Shown: positions 1-6,830, numbered from the stretch's first letter. The stretch is 33,489 nt of DNA from Marinosulfonomonas sp. (GCA_026989405.1 JALSJL010000019.1:1-33489), one strand, 5' to 3'. A program made the numbers and translations. Notes: generated by a model from the sequence alone, not told the origin.

Positions 1-809
1 CTAGGTCACCGACTCATAAGCGCGCAACCAGATTCGTGTTGCGGCGAGTTTGACGAGGGCGAGGAAGTTGGCGTCGTGTTTTTCGTATCGTGTTGCTATG
101 GCCCTGTAATGCTTGAGTTTCGAGAAGAAACGCTCGATCCGGTTGCGTCGTCGGTAGGCGTCACGGTCAAGCGGCGGTGGTGTGGATCGGCGCGGGATCG
201 GGCGGATAACGGCCCTGGCGCCGATGCTCTTGAGGTGGTCACGCAGCCGGTTGCTGTCATAGGCCGCATCCGCCAGCAGGGTCTGGCCCGGCCCGAGCGT
301 GCCCAGCATGTCATCGGCGGAACGCCCGTCATGGGCCTGCCCGGGCGTCAGTTTCAGCGTGATCGGCCGGCCACGGGCGTCGGTGACGGCGTGGATCTTC
401 GTCGTCAGACCGCCCCGCGAGCGCCCCATGCAGCGGGCTCGAAACTCAGCCAGACCGGCGGTTCCGGTGGTCTCTTCGCCCCCCTTTTTGCGTTTGCCCC
501 GTGTTGGTGAACGCGGATCGAAGTGCTGTCCACAGATTGCTCGGCGCCGTCATAAGCCGCTGATACGGCGTCGAATATCCTGTCCCACACCCCCAACCTC
601 GCCCATCGGACAAAGCGGTTGTAGCAGGTCGTATAGGGCCCGTAGCGCTCGGGGATGTCGGCCCAGGGCGAACCGGTCCTGAGCCGCCAGTAGATGCCGT
701 TCAGCACCTTGCGGTCATCAACACGCGGCACCCCGCGCGGCTTGTTGGGCAGAAGCGGTTCGATGATCGACCACTCGAAGTCGGTCAACTCGTAGCGACG
801 TTGGGCCAT
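1..809 (-). CDS. IS5-family DDE transposase, two frames joined by -1 frameshift
   Basis: The first frame (809 down to 405, 134 aa) holds the N-terminal DUF4096-like DNA-binding region and the first catalytic Asp in VDSTSIRVHQH. The second frame (about 490 down to 1) carries the second Asp in LLADAAYD and the catalytic Glu in RNRIERFFSKLK, which fits the IS4/IS5 Y-x2-R-x3-E-x6-K signature. Going from the first frame to the second requires slipping back one base. A run of five A then six G (minus strand, 489-479) lies in the shared region and is the likely slip site. The fused product would be about 269 aa, normal for this family. The TAG stop at 3-1 lies wholly within the flanking CTAG repeat. 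All three catalytic residues are present, so the enzyme may be active if frameshifting occurs; a decayed frameshifted copy is the alternative. Confidence 0.85.
479..489 (-). other. putative -1 ribosomal frameshift slip site
   Basis: On the coding strand this is AAAAA followed by GGGGGG, read as GCA AAA AGG GGG GCG in the first transposase frame and as AAA AAG GGG GGC in the second. Homopolymer slippage here joins the two transposase halves, as is known for IS427-group elements. The inference rests on the run and on the need for a -1 shift; no downstream stimulatory structure was worked out. Confidence 0.55.
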
Positions 810-879
810 GCTGCTCTCCTCTTTGCGAAGAGTGAATCAGCAATCTCCAGATCACGCTACACTTTTATGAGTGCATGGC

Positions 880-1584
880 CTAGTCGGGTGCCAGCATATA
901 GCCCGCCCCCCGGACGGTCTGAAGATAACGTGGCCGCTTCGGGTCTTCTTCGATCTTGCGCCGCAATCGCGTGATCTGGACATCGACGGCGCGCTCCTGG
1001 GCCTGGCCGGTGTCACGCCCCAGTTTGTCTACAAGGTATCCCCGCGTGACGGCCTCCCCCGGGGTGGTCGCAAAAATCCTCATCAACTGGTTTTCTGTCC
1101 CGGTCAGTCTGATGATATCCTCGCCGCGCCAAAGCTCGCCTCGTTCGACATCGTAACGCAAAGGTCCGAGGTTGAGGATCTTGGGGATGACTTCCTTGCT
1201 GTCGGCTTTTGGCATCCGCCTGAGTATGGCATTGATCCGCAGCAGAAGCTCCTTTGGCTCGAAGGGCTTTGCCAGATAGTCGTCCGCACCGGCCTCGAGC
1301 CCTGAAATCCTGTCATCGGTGTCCGATCTTGCCGTCAACAGCAGGATCGGCGTCGTCAGCCCGGTTTCGCGCAGTGATCCGGTGAACGCCAGCCCATCTT
1401 CGCCGGGCATCATCACATCAAGCACGATCAGGTCAAACTCCAATCCGCCGAGAATGCGCCGGGCATGCTCGGCATCGCGCGCCGCAGTGACCAGAAACCC
1501 GTTTCGCACAAGATACTTGCGCAGCAATGTCCGAATGCGCTCATCGTCGTCAACGATCAGCAGATGTGCCTCCGGGGCGGTCAT
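880..1584 (-). CDS. petR: OmpR/PhoB-family response regulator, PetR-like
   Basis: This 234-aa two-component response regulator has an N-terminal receiver domain (about residues 7-120) with the acidic pair in VDDD (12-14), phospho-acceptor Asp56 in LIVLDVMMPG, Thr84 and Lys107. A C-terminal winged-helix DNA-binding domain ends in VDVQITRLRRKIEEDP and VRGAGYMLAPD. It starts 4 bp inside the upstream MarR gene (ATGA), so the two are probably translationally coupled. A MarR-type gene followed by an OmpR-type regulator matches petP-petR of Rhodobacter capsulatus, where petR is needed for photosynthetic and respiratory growth and lies upstream of the cytochrome bc1 genes. The family call is certain; the symbol rests on context. 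Its TAG stop lies in the CTAG repeat of the adjacent insertion sequence, so the reading frame is undamaged while the downstream transcript is interrupted. No histidine kinase is adjacent. Confidence 0.88.
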   Translation of the reverse strand: MTAPEAHLLIVDDDERIRTLLRKYLVRNGFLVTAARDAEHARRILGGLEFDLIVLDVMMPGEDGLAFTGSLRETGLTTPILLLTARSDTDDRISGLEAGADDYLAKPFEPKELLLRINAILRRMPKADSKEVIPKILNLGPLRYDVERGELWRGEDIIRLTGTENQLMRIFATTPGEAVTRGYLVDKLGRDTGQAQERAVDVQITRLRRKIEEDPKRPRYLQTVRGAGYMLAPD

Positions 1585-2084
1585 GGGCTACCCTCCTTTC
1601 CGGCCTGAAAGCGCCTACGCATGTCTGCGTCCATCATTTCCTCTAGCACCTTGCGAAACCCCGCGACGGCCTCGGGGCCCGCGGCCCGGTAGGCGGCCCG
1701 CATCCGGCGGCGTTGCGCTTCCGAAAGACGGCTTTCGAGCGCTGCGCCCTTTTCGGTCAAACGCAGGTTGCGCTCGCGCTTGTCACGGTTGCCCACGCGG
1801 CTTTCGACCAGCCCCTCGTCCACCAGCGTGCGCAGCACCCGATTGAGCGACTGCTTCGTGACCCCAAGGGTTGTCAAAAGGTTGTTCACCGTGGTCCCCG
1901 GCGTTCTGTGTATGAAATGCAGCGCGCGGTGGTGTGCCCGACCAAACCCCATCTCTTGCAGGATCTTGTCGGGGTCGGCGGTAAACCCGCGGTAGGCAAA
2001 GAACATTGCCTCGATACCTTTGCGCAACTGTTCATCCGTCAGGTATAAGAGCCCTTCGCTCCCGGAACCACTGGCATCATTCAT
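1581..2084 (-). CDS. petP: MarR-family transcriptional regulator, PetP-like
   Basis: This is a 167-aa winged-helix regulator of the MarR family. The recognition region runs over about residues 60-110: TTVNNLLTTLGVTKQSLNRV is the helix-turn-helix, followed by the wing VGNRDKRERNLRLTEKG. MarR proteins act as dimers on short palindromes, usually as repressors relieved by small molecules or oxidation. The gene is first in a two-gene operon with the response regulator (4-bp overlap) and is divergent from ilvE. The pairing corresponds to petP-petR of Rhodobacter capsulatus. An imperfect palindrome in its own promoter (2128-2142) is a candidate autoregulatory site. The family is clear; the petP symbol is an inference from gene order. 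Confidence 0.85.
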   Translation of the reverse strand: MNDASGSGSEGLLYLTDEQLRKGIEAMFFAYRGFTADPDKILQEMGFGRAHHRALHFIHRTPGTTVNNLLTTLGVTKQSLNRVLRTLVDEGLVESRVGNRDKRERNLRLTEKGAALESRLSEAQRRRMRAAYRAAGPEAVAGFRKVLEEMMDADMRRRFQAGKEGSP

Positions 2085-2120
2085 CTGGACACTCCATGCC
2101 GCTCGGATCGCGACCGTGTA

Positions 2121-2149
2121 ATTTTATGTCAGCCTTGTTGACTTTCCAA
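2121..2149 (-). promoter_or_regulatory. putative petPR promoter
   Basis: On the minus strand TTGGAA (2149-2144) and TAAAAT (2126-2121) are separated by exactly 17 bp and lie 37 bp or more upstream of the MarR start codon. The -35 region abuts that of the divergent ilvE promoter. The call is by consensus only. Confidence 0.5.
2128..2142. promoter_or_regulatory. candidate MarR-type operator in the divergent promoter region
   Basis: The 15-bp imperfect palindrome GTCAGCCTTGTTGAC has arms GTCAGC and GTTGAC that pair at five of six positions. It falls in the spacer of the petPR promoter and touches the -35 of the ilvE promoter, where a bound dimer could block either. MarR proteins commonly bind palindromes in their own divergent promoters; binding here is inferred. 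Confidence 0.35.
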
Positions 2150-2166
2150 CCTTCAATTGATAGCGA
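2138..2166 (+). promoter_or_regulatory. putative ilvE promoter
   Basis: TTGACT (2138-2143) and TAGCGA (2161-2166) are spaced by 17 bp and point towards ilvE, leaving a leader of roughly 85 bases. The leader contains a short inverted repeat (GTCCG-aag-CGGAC, 2191-2203) and two copies of GCGCAAT (2179-2185 and 2210-2216). The -35 is strong and the -10 is weak. Confidence 0.45.
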
Positions 2167-2258
2167 TTCCCCGATTTGGCGCAATTTAATGTCCGAAGCG
2201 GACCTAACTGCGCAATAAATGGAAAATGGCCCGATGCCGGGTCGAAGGAGGCCCAGCC

Positions 2259-3128
2259 ATGGCTGAACCCTATCATGATCGCGACGGAGTCATCTGGATG
2301 GATGGCTGCATGGTGCGTTGGCGCGAAGCAAACGTGCATATTCTGAGCCACGCGATGCACTATGCGTCCTCGGTGTTCGAGGGCGAACGCGCCTACAACG
2401 GCAAGATTTTCAAGTCGCGCGAACATTCCGAGCGCCTGCACCGCTCGGCCAGGCTGATCGATTTTGACATCCCGTGGTCTGTTGATGAACTTGAACACGC
2501 CAAGGGGCAGGCCCTGCGCGCCAGCCGTCTGAAAGATGCCTATGTGCGTGCCATTGCCTGGCGTGGGGCCGGCGAAGACATGGGCGTTGCTTCGGCCCGC
2601 AACCCGGTGAATGTCGCCATCGCGGTATGGGAATGGGGCGCCTACTACGGCGACGCCAAGATGAAGGGCGCGAAACTGGATATTTCCAAGTGGAAACGGC
2701 CCAGCCCCGAAACCATCCCCAGCCATGCCAAGGCCGCCGGCCTCTACATGATCTGCACCATGTCCAAACACGCGGCCGAAGCCAAGGGGTGCTCGGACGC
2801 GCTGATGATGGACTACCGCGGCTATGTCGCCGAAGCGACCGGCGCCAACGTGTTTTTCGTGAAAGACGGCGAAGTCCACACGCCCACGCCAGACTGTTTT
2901 CTGGACGGGATCACCCGCCAGACGGTGATCGGCATGCTGAAAGAGCGCGGCATCAAGGTGCATGAGCGTCACATCATGCCCGATGAGCTGGAAGGCTTCG
3001 AACAATGCTGGCTGACCGGCACCGCGGCCGAAGTGACGCCGGTCGGGCAGATTGGCGACTACACATTCGAGGTTGGCGCGCTGACGCGAGAGATCGCCGA
3101 GGGTTATGAGAAACTGGTGCGCGAATAG
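2259..3128 (+). CDS. ilvE: branched-chain amino acid aminotransferase (IlvE-like)
   Basis: This 289-aa class IV PLP-dependent aminotransferase makes or breaks down leucine, isoleucine and valine by exchanging the amino group with 2-oxoglutarate/glutamate. The PLP lysine is Lys158 in IPSHAKAAGLYM. The fold-type IV motif AEATGANVFFV follows at about residues 191-201, and the FLDGITRQTVI and LTGTAAEVTPV segments are typical of IlvE. An in-frame ATG exists at 2226, but the start at 2259 follows a GAAGGAGG ribosome site at the right distance and gives the usual family length. The gene is divergent from the petP-petR pair. D-amino-acid aminotransferases and aminodeoxychorismate lyase share the fold, but the overall sequence favours the branched-chain enzyme. 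Confidence 0.93.
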   Translation: MAEPYHDRDGVIWMDGCMVRWREANVHILSHAMHYASSVFEGERAYNGKIFKSREHSERLHRSARLIDFDIPWSVDELEHAKGQALRASRLKDAYVRAIAWRGAGEDMGVASARNPVNVAIAVWEWGAYYGDAKMKGAKLDISKWKRPSPETIPSHAKAAGLYMICTMSKHAAEAKGCSDALMMDYRGYVAEATGANVFFVKDGEVHTPTPDCFLDGITRQTVIGMLKERGIKVHERHIMPDELEGFEQCWLTGTAAEVTPVGQIGDYTFEVGALTREIAEGYEKLVRE

Positions 3129-3182
3129 ACGCGGGGGCGCTTAACCGCTTGGCAAGACCGACAGGCTAGCCTGCCTGCCATC

Positions 3183-3599
3183 ATGCCCAAACGCCGCCTC
3201 AACCTTGTTGTGCCTGTCCTGATCGTGGCGATCGGTCTGCCGGCAACGCTGTCATGGGCTTATTACAAGCTCACCGGCGACCCGACCCTGCGCCCGCTTG
3301 GCGTCACGCTGAACAGCCTGCGTGAAAACGACGTTGCCGGGTATGAGGCTGCATTGGTTGTGACGATCAACTGGGGGCGTGATACGCGCAGCGCGAATAC
3401 ACCGCGCCAGGTCGAAGCGGCACTGCGCAAGGCATTGCAGGTGTATCAGGTCGACTTTCAGATCAGACGGCGCCGGGTGGCCGGCGACCACGTCAGCGTC
3501 TTTTTCGACGCCGGCCCCAACCGGTTTGGCCCCTACTCATTGGTTGATATCGCTGCCGGCATTCCCGTGGCCGTCGAGGCCGTTCAAATGGCCCGGTAG
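3183..3599 (+). CDS. hypothetical membrane-anchored protein
   Basis: I do not recognise this 138-aa protein. It begins with a short basic stretch (MPKRRLN) and one hydrophobic segment at about residues 8-27, suggesting an uncleaved anchor or signal peptide with the rest outside the cytoplasm. The remainder is soluble, with an Arg-rich patch (FQIRRRRVAGD) and a C-terminal segment (FDAGPNRFGPYSLVDIAAGI) that looks conserved in style. It lies 54 bp after ilvE on the same strand and converges on the small gene at 3602-3808, with stops 2 bp apart. No Shine-Dalgarno sequence precedes the ATG. Coding in this frame is supported by length, composition and fit between neighbours. Confidence 0.65.
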   Translation: MPKRRLNLVVPVLIVAIGLPATLSWAYYKLTGDPTLRPLGVTLNSLRENDVAGYEAALVVTINWGRDTRSANTPRQVEAALRKALQVYQVDFQIRRRRVAGDHVSVFFDAGPNRFGPYSLVDIAAGIPVAVEAVQMAR

Positions 3600-3601
3600 G
3601 G

Positions 3602-3808
3602 TCAGCCAAACCGCGATTCCGGCGTCTGACGCCGGCGCGCAAGGCGCAGGAAAGCCCGCATGCGGGCATCGTTTTTCTGGGTTCTGGGGCGGCGCTGCAG
3701 CAGCTGGCTGGCCGGTGACGCCAGCCGATGACGCTCGATCCGGGCGAACCATTTCATCATGCCGGCAGCCTTAACCGGTGACGCATTCCGTTTTGAAGAA
3801 TCGGACAT
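3602..3808 (-). CDS. small basic protein of unknown function, downstream of gyrB
   Basis: This is a 68-aa, strongly basic protein (MSDSSKRNASPVKAAG... to ...RRRQTPESRFG) rich in Arg and Lys, with no cysteine motif or membrane segment. An in-frame upstream start exists at 3886, but the ATG at 3808 is preceded by CAGGAGG at ideal spacing, which is the main evidence that it is a real gene. It lies 81 bp beyond the gyrB stop on the same strand with no terminator visible between, so it may be the last gene of the replication operon. The charge suggests nucleic-acid or ribosome contact, but that is speculation. Confidence 0.5.
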   Translation of the reverse strand: MSDSSKRNASPVKAAGMMKWFARIERHRLASPASQLLQRRPRTQKNDARMRAFLRLARRRQTPESRFG

Positions 3809-3889
3809 TCTGGCCTCCTGTCTGCGGGGAAGCCCGAGGATACCATTTTTCCGGCAAGAAATCCACGCGCAGGCGGGGATTGCCAACGA

Positions 3890-6307
3890 TCAGAAATCCA
3901 GATTTTCCACGCTCAGCGCATTGTCCTGGATAAATTCGCGTCGCGGCTCGACCACATCGCCCATCAGCTTGGTAAAGATGTCGTCTGCCTCGGCCACATC
4001 ATTGATCCGGACCTGCAGGAACGTGCGGGCCTCGGGGTCCAGCGTGGTTTCCCACAGCTGGTCCGGGTTCATTTCGCCCAGCCCCTTGTAGCGCTGGAGC
4101 GACAGCCCGCGTTCGCCCTCTTTCAGGATGGCTTTCAACAGGTCGGTCGGTCCGTGTATCAGAACTTCGCGTTCCTTGCGGGTCAACCTGGCCGGATCCT
4201 TGTAGACGTCTCGCGTATCGGCGCTGATCTGGGCCAGTCGCCGAGCCTCGCCAGAGCGCAGAACCGCGCCGTCGAGCGTGCGAATTTCCTCAACCCCGCG
4301 CAGGATGCGCGAAAGCCGAATGCCGTGATCCTGGGTGATGCGGCCTTGCCAGCCTTTTTCATACTCGGGCGCCACCAGATCAAGCCGGGTCGCGACCTCA
4401 TCAGCCACTTTCTGCAAGTCTGCATCGGCCTTGCCGGCATCAAACGCTCCGGCAAGCGCGGCCTGTTCCAGAACATGGCGCGGGTAATGGGTCGGGAAAG
4501 CATCAAGGATGCGCTTGAACTTGCGGGCGCCGTCGATCACGCGGGCAAGGTCGGCGCCGGCGATCTGCTCGCCGCTCGGCAGCGCCAGAACAGCGCCGTC
4601 GATGCCCTGCTCGATCAGATAATCTTCAAGCGCCGCCTGGTCCTTGAGATACACTTCCGACTTGCCGCGCGCCACTTTGTAAAGCGGCGGTTGCGCGATG
4701 TAGAGATAGCCGCCTTCGATGATCTCGGGCATCTGGCGGAAGAAGAAGGTCAGTAACAGGGTGCGGATATGCGCCCCGTCCACGTCGGCATCGGTCATGA
4801 TGACGATCTTGTGGTAGCGCAGCTTGGTGATGTCGAATTCGTCGCGCCCGATGCCGGTGCCGAAAGCCGTGATCAGCGTGCCGATTTCCTGGCTGGAAAG
4901 CATCCGGTCAAACCGCGCGCGCTCGACGTTCAGGATCTTGCCACGCAGCGGCAGCACCGCCTGGTTGTGGCGCGAGCGGCCCTGTTTGGCCGAGCCTCCG
5001 GCGCTGTCGCCCTCGACCAGGAAGATCTCGCGCTTGGCCGGGTCGCGTTCCTGGCAGTCCGCCAGTTTGCCGGGCAAGGACGCAACATCCAGCGAAGATT
5101 TCTTGCGCGTCATCTCGCGCGCCTTGCGGGCGGCTTCGCGCGCCAGTGCCGCCTCGATCACCTTGCCGATGATCATCTTGGCCTCTTGCGGGTGTTCCTC
5201 GAACCATTCGCCCAGTTTCTCGTTCACCAGGCTTTCGACGACGGGGCGCACCTCGGAGCTGACCAGCTTGTCCTTGGTCTGCGAGCTGAACTTGGGGTCC
5301 GGCACCTTGACCGAAAGCACGCAGGTCAGCCCTTCGCGGGCATCGTCTCCGGTAAAGTTGATCTTTTCCTTTTTCGCCATGCCGGAAGAGCCGGCATAAA
5401 GGTTCATGGTGCGGGTCAGCGCGCCGCGATAGCCCGCCAGGTGGGTGCCGCCGTCGCGTTGCGGGATGTTGTTGGTAAAGGGCAGCACGTTCTCGTGGTA
5501 GCTGTCGTTCCACCACATGGCGACCTCGACGGTGATGCCGTCCTTTTCGCCGCTGAAAAAGATCGGCTCATCCAGCACCGGGGTCTTGGAGCGGTCGAGG
5601 TAGCGCACGAATTCGCGCACGCCGCCTTCGTAGAACAGGTCGCTTTCCAGCGGCTCGGCCGGGCGTTCATCGCGCAGGATGATACGCACGCCGGAGTTCA
5701 GGAAGGCCAGTTCGCGCAGGCGGTTTTCCAGCGTCTTGAAGGAATAGTCGAGGTTCGAAAACGTCTCGAGCGAGGCCATGAAGCGGACCTCGGTGCCGGT
5801 GCGCCCGTTCGCATCGCCCACAACGCGCAGCGGCTCGACCGTTTCGCCGTGCTCAAAGCGCACCACGTGCTCTTTGCCCTCGCGCCAGATGCGCAGTTCA
5901 AGCCAGTCGGAAAGCGCGTTGACGACCGAGACGCCGACGCCGTGCAAGCCGCCTGAGACCTTGTAGGAGTTCTGGTCGAATTTACCGCCCGCGTGCAGCT
6001 GGGTCATGATGACCTCGGCGGCTGACACGCCTTCTTCCTCGTGGATGCCCACCGGGATGCCGCGGCCGTTGTCGCTGACCGAAACGGATGAATCGGCGTG
6101 AATGATCACGGTTACGGCGTCGGCGTGGCCCGCCAGAGCCTCGTCAATGCCGTTGTCCACGACCTCATACACCATGTGGTGCAGGCCCGAGCCATCGTCG
6201 GTGTCGCCAATATACATGCCGGGGCGCTTGCGCACCGCCTCCAAGCCCTTGAGAACCTTGATGGAATCGGCGCCGTATTCTTCCGGCTGCGGGGCATCGT
6301 CTGCCAT
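3890..6307 (-). CDS. gyrB: DNA gyrase subunit B
   Basis: This 805-aa ATPase subunit of gyrase (A2B2) drives negative supercoiling. The GHKL ATPase domain shows EVVDNGIDEA (about 48-57), DNGRGIP (79-85) and GGLHGVGVSVVNALS (119-133). The transducer domain follows with the QTKDKL loop (343-348). The TOPRIM domain carries EGDSAGGS (432-439), with the metal-binding acidic residues in DADVDGAHI (506-514). An insert-bearing C-terminal segment ends with RYKGLGEMNPDQLWETT, the GyrA- and DNA-contacting tail. The length matches the long proteobacterial GyrB (Escherichia coli 804 aa). ParE is excluded by length and by the insert before the tail. Its own promoter probably lies in the 112-bp gap upstream, next to a perfect palindrome. 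Confidence 0.98.
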   Translation of the reverse strand: MADDAPQPEEYGADSIKVLKGLEAVRKRPGMYIGDTDDGSGLHHMVYEVVDNGIDEALAGHADAVTVIIHADSSVSVSDNGRGIPVGIHEEEGVSAAEVIMTQLHAGGKFDQNSYKVSGGLHGVGVSVVNALSDWLELRIWREGKEHVVRFEHGETVEPLRVVGDANGRTGTEVRFMASLETFSNLDYSFKTLENRLRELAFLNSGVRIILRDERPAEPLESDLFYEGGVREFVRYLDRSKTPVLDEPIFFSGEKDGITVEVAMWWNDSYHENVLPFTNNIPQRDGGTHLAGYRGALTRTMNLYAGSSGMAKKEKINFTGDDAREGLTCVLSVKVPDPKFSSQTKDKLVSSEVRPVVESLVNEKLGEWFEEHPQEAKMIIGKVIEAALAREAARKAREMTRKKSSLDVASLPGKLADCQERDPAKREIFLVEGDSAGGSAKQGRSRHNQAVLPLRGKILNVERARFDRMLSSQEIGTLITAFGTGIGRDEFDITKLRYHKIVIMTDADVDGAHIRTLLLTFFFRQMPEIIEGGYLYIAQPPLYKVARGKSEVYLKDQAALEDYLIEQGIDGAVLALPSGEQIAGADLARVIDGARKFKRILDAFPTHYPRHVLEQAALAGAFDAGKADADLQKVADEVATRLDLVAPEYEKGWQGRITQDHGIRLSRILRGVEEIRTLDGAVLRSGEARRLAQISADTRDVYKDPARLTRKEREVLIHGPTDLLKAILKEGERGLSLQRYKGLGEMNPDQLWETTLDPEARTFLQVRINDVAEADDIFTKLMGDVVEPRREFIQDNALSVENLDF

Positions 6308-6335
6308 GCGGAAAATCCTGTGTTATTTGCCTGTA

Positions 6336-6364
6336 TTTCTACAAGATTTGGGGGGGAGTGTCAC
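6336..6364 (-). promoter_or_regulatory. putative gyrB promoter
   Basis: On the minus strand GTGACA (6364-6359) and TAGAAA (6341-6336) have a 17-bp spacer with TG before the -10, about 30 bases upstream of the gyrB ATG. A C-rich run fills part of the spacer; gyrase promoters are often supercoiling-sensitive, but that is not shown here. Confidence 0.5.
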
Positions 6365-6371
6365 GCGCTCT

Positions 6372-6387
6372 ACACCAAATATGGTGT
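6372..6387. promoter_or_regulatory. 16-bp palindrome upstream of the gyrB -35 element
   Basis: ACACCAAATATGGTGT has perfect 6-bp arms (ACACCA/TGGTGT) around AATA and is centred about 50 bp upstream of the predicted gyrB transcription start, a normal place for a dimeric regulator. It resembles the NrdR box (acaCwAtATaTwGtgt) at 13 of 16 positions, but only one copy is seen, whereas NrdR boxes normally come in pairs. Confidence 0.45.
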
Positions 6388-6419
6388 TCGCGCGGGCAGA
6401 TTGCAACAGGGGCCGCTGC

Positions 6420-6830
6420 TCAGGCAGAGATGGTGAAACTGCCATCTTCATTCGGGGGCGAGAACGGGTTCATCGCGACTTCCCAGACGTGGCCGTCGGG
6501 ATCGGCATAGTAGCCGGAGTAGCCACCCCAAAACACCTTTTGCGGCGCTTTCATCGGCGTCGCGCCGGCCTTGAGCGCAAGGTCATAGGCCGCATCGACT
6601 TCTTCGTTGGTGACAAAGTTCTGGGCAAGGGTGATCGCGCCGGTGCCAAGCTCGGCGCCCGGGCGCCCCTGATCTTCGGCAAGCGCTGCGCGGCCGAACA
6701 GGCCGAGGGCCAGACCGTTTAGCTGATAGAAGATGATCGCCTCACCGCGCTTCACCGGCTTCCAGCCAAGGGCCGCGTAAAACCTTTCGCTGCGCGCAAG
6801 GTCATCGACGCCAAGGGTGATGAGAGTCAC
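6420..6830 (-). CDS. VOC (glyoxalase/bleomycin-resistance fold) family protein
   Basis: This 136-aa protein has the paired beta-alpha-beta-beta-beta arrangement of the vicinal oxygen chelate superfamily: an N-terminal half TLGVDDLARSERFYAALGWKP and a C-terminal half ending YSGYYADPDGHVWEVAMNPF, which includes the usual metal-ligand Glu. The expected first metal ligand near the N terminus is not obvious, so metal binding and catalysis are uncertain. Members include glyoxalases, dioxygenases and antibiotic-sequestering proteins; the substrate cannot be read from sequence. Its start overlaps the recF stop by 4 bp (ATGA), making it co-translated with recF, and gyrB follows 112 bp downstream. Nothing ties it functionally to replication apart from that position. 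Confidence 0.85.
   Translation of the reverse strand: MTLITLGVDDLARSERFYAALGWKPVKRGEAIIFYQLNGLALGLFGRAALAEDQGRPGAELGTGAITLAQNFVTNEEVDAAYDLALKAGATPMKAPQKVFWGGYSGYYADPDGHVWEVAMNPFSPPNEDGSFTISA

Larger units (their letters stand above)
1..883 (-). mobile_element. IS5-family insertion sequence with CTAG direct repeats
   Basis: The element itself is about 5-879, bounded by the 4-bp direct repeat CTAG at 1-4 and 880-883. Its ends are imperfect inverted repeats: read inward, the left end is GTCACCGACTCATAA and the right end is GCCATGCACTCATAA, sharing a perfect ACTCATAA block. It carries one transposase in two overlapping frames, the layout of the IS427-like branch of the IS5 family. The insertion point coincides with the stop codon of the response regulator gene at 880-1584, which stays intact. 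Whether CTAG is a 4-bp target duplication, or a 2-bp TA duplication inside a conserved end, cannot be decided from one copy. Confidence 0.85.

Noticed and set aside
2226..2258. Upstream start for ilvE
   Set aside because: It lies before the ribosome site GAAGGAGG and adds a non-conserved tail.
2124..3005. 293-aa open frame antisense to ilvE
   Set aside because: Shadow of ilvE that also runs through the divergent promoter region.
4769..5956. 395-aa open frame antisense to gyrB
   Set aside because: It is a high-GC shadow frame of a very strongly conserved gene, with no recognisable domain.
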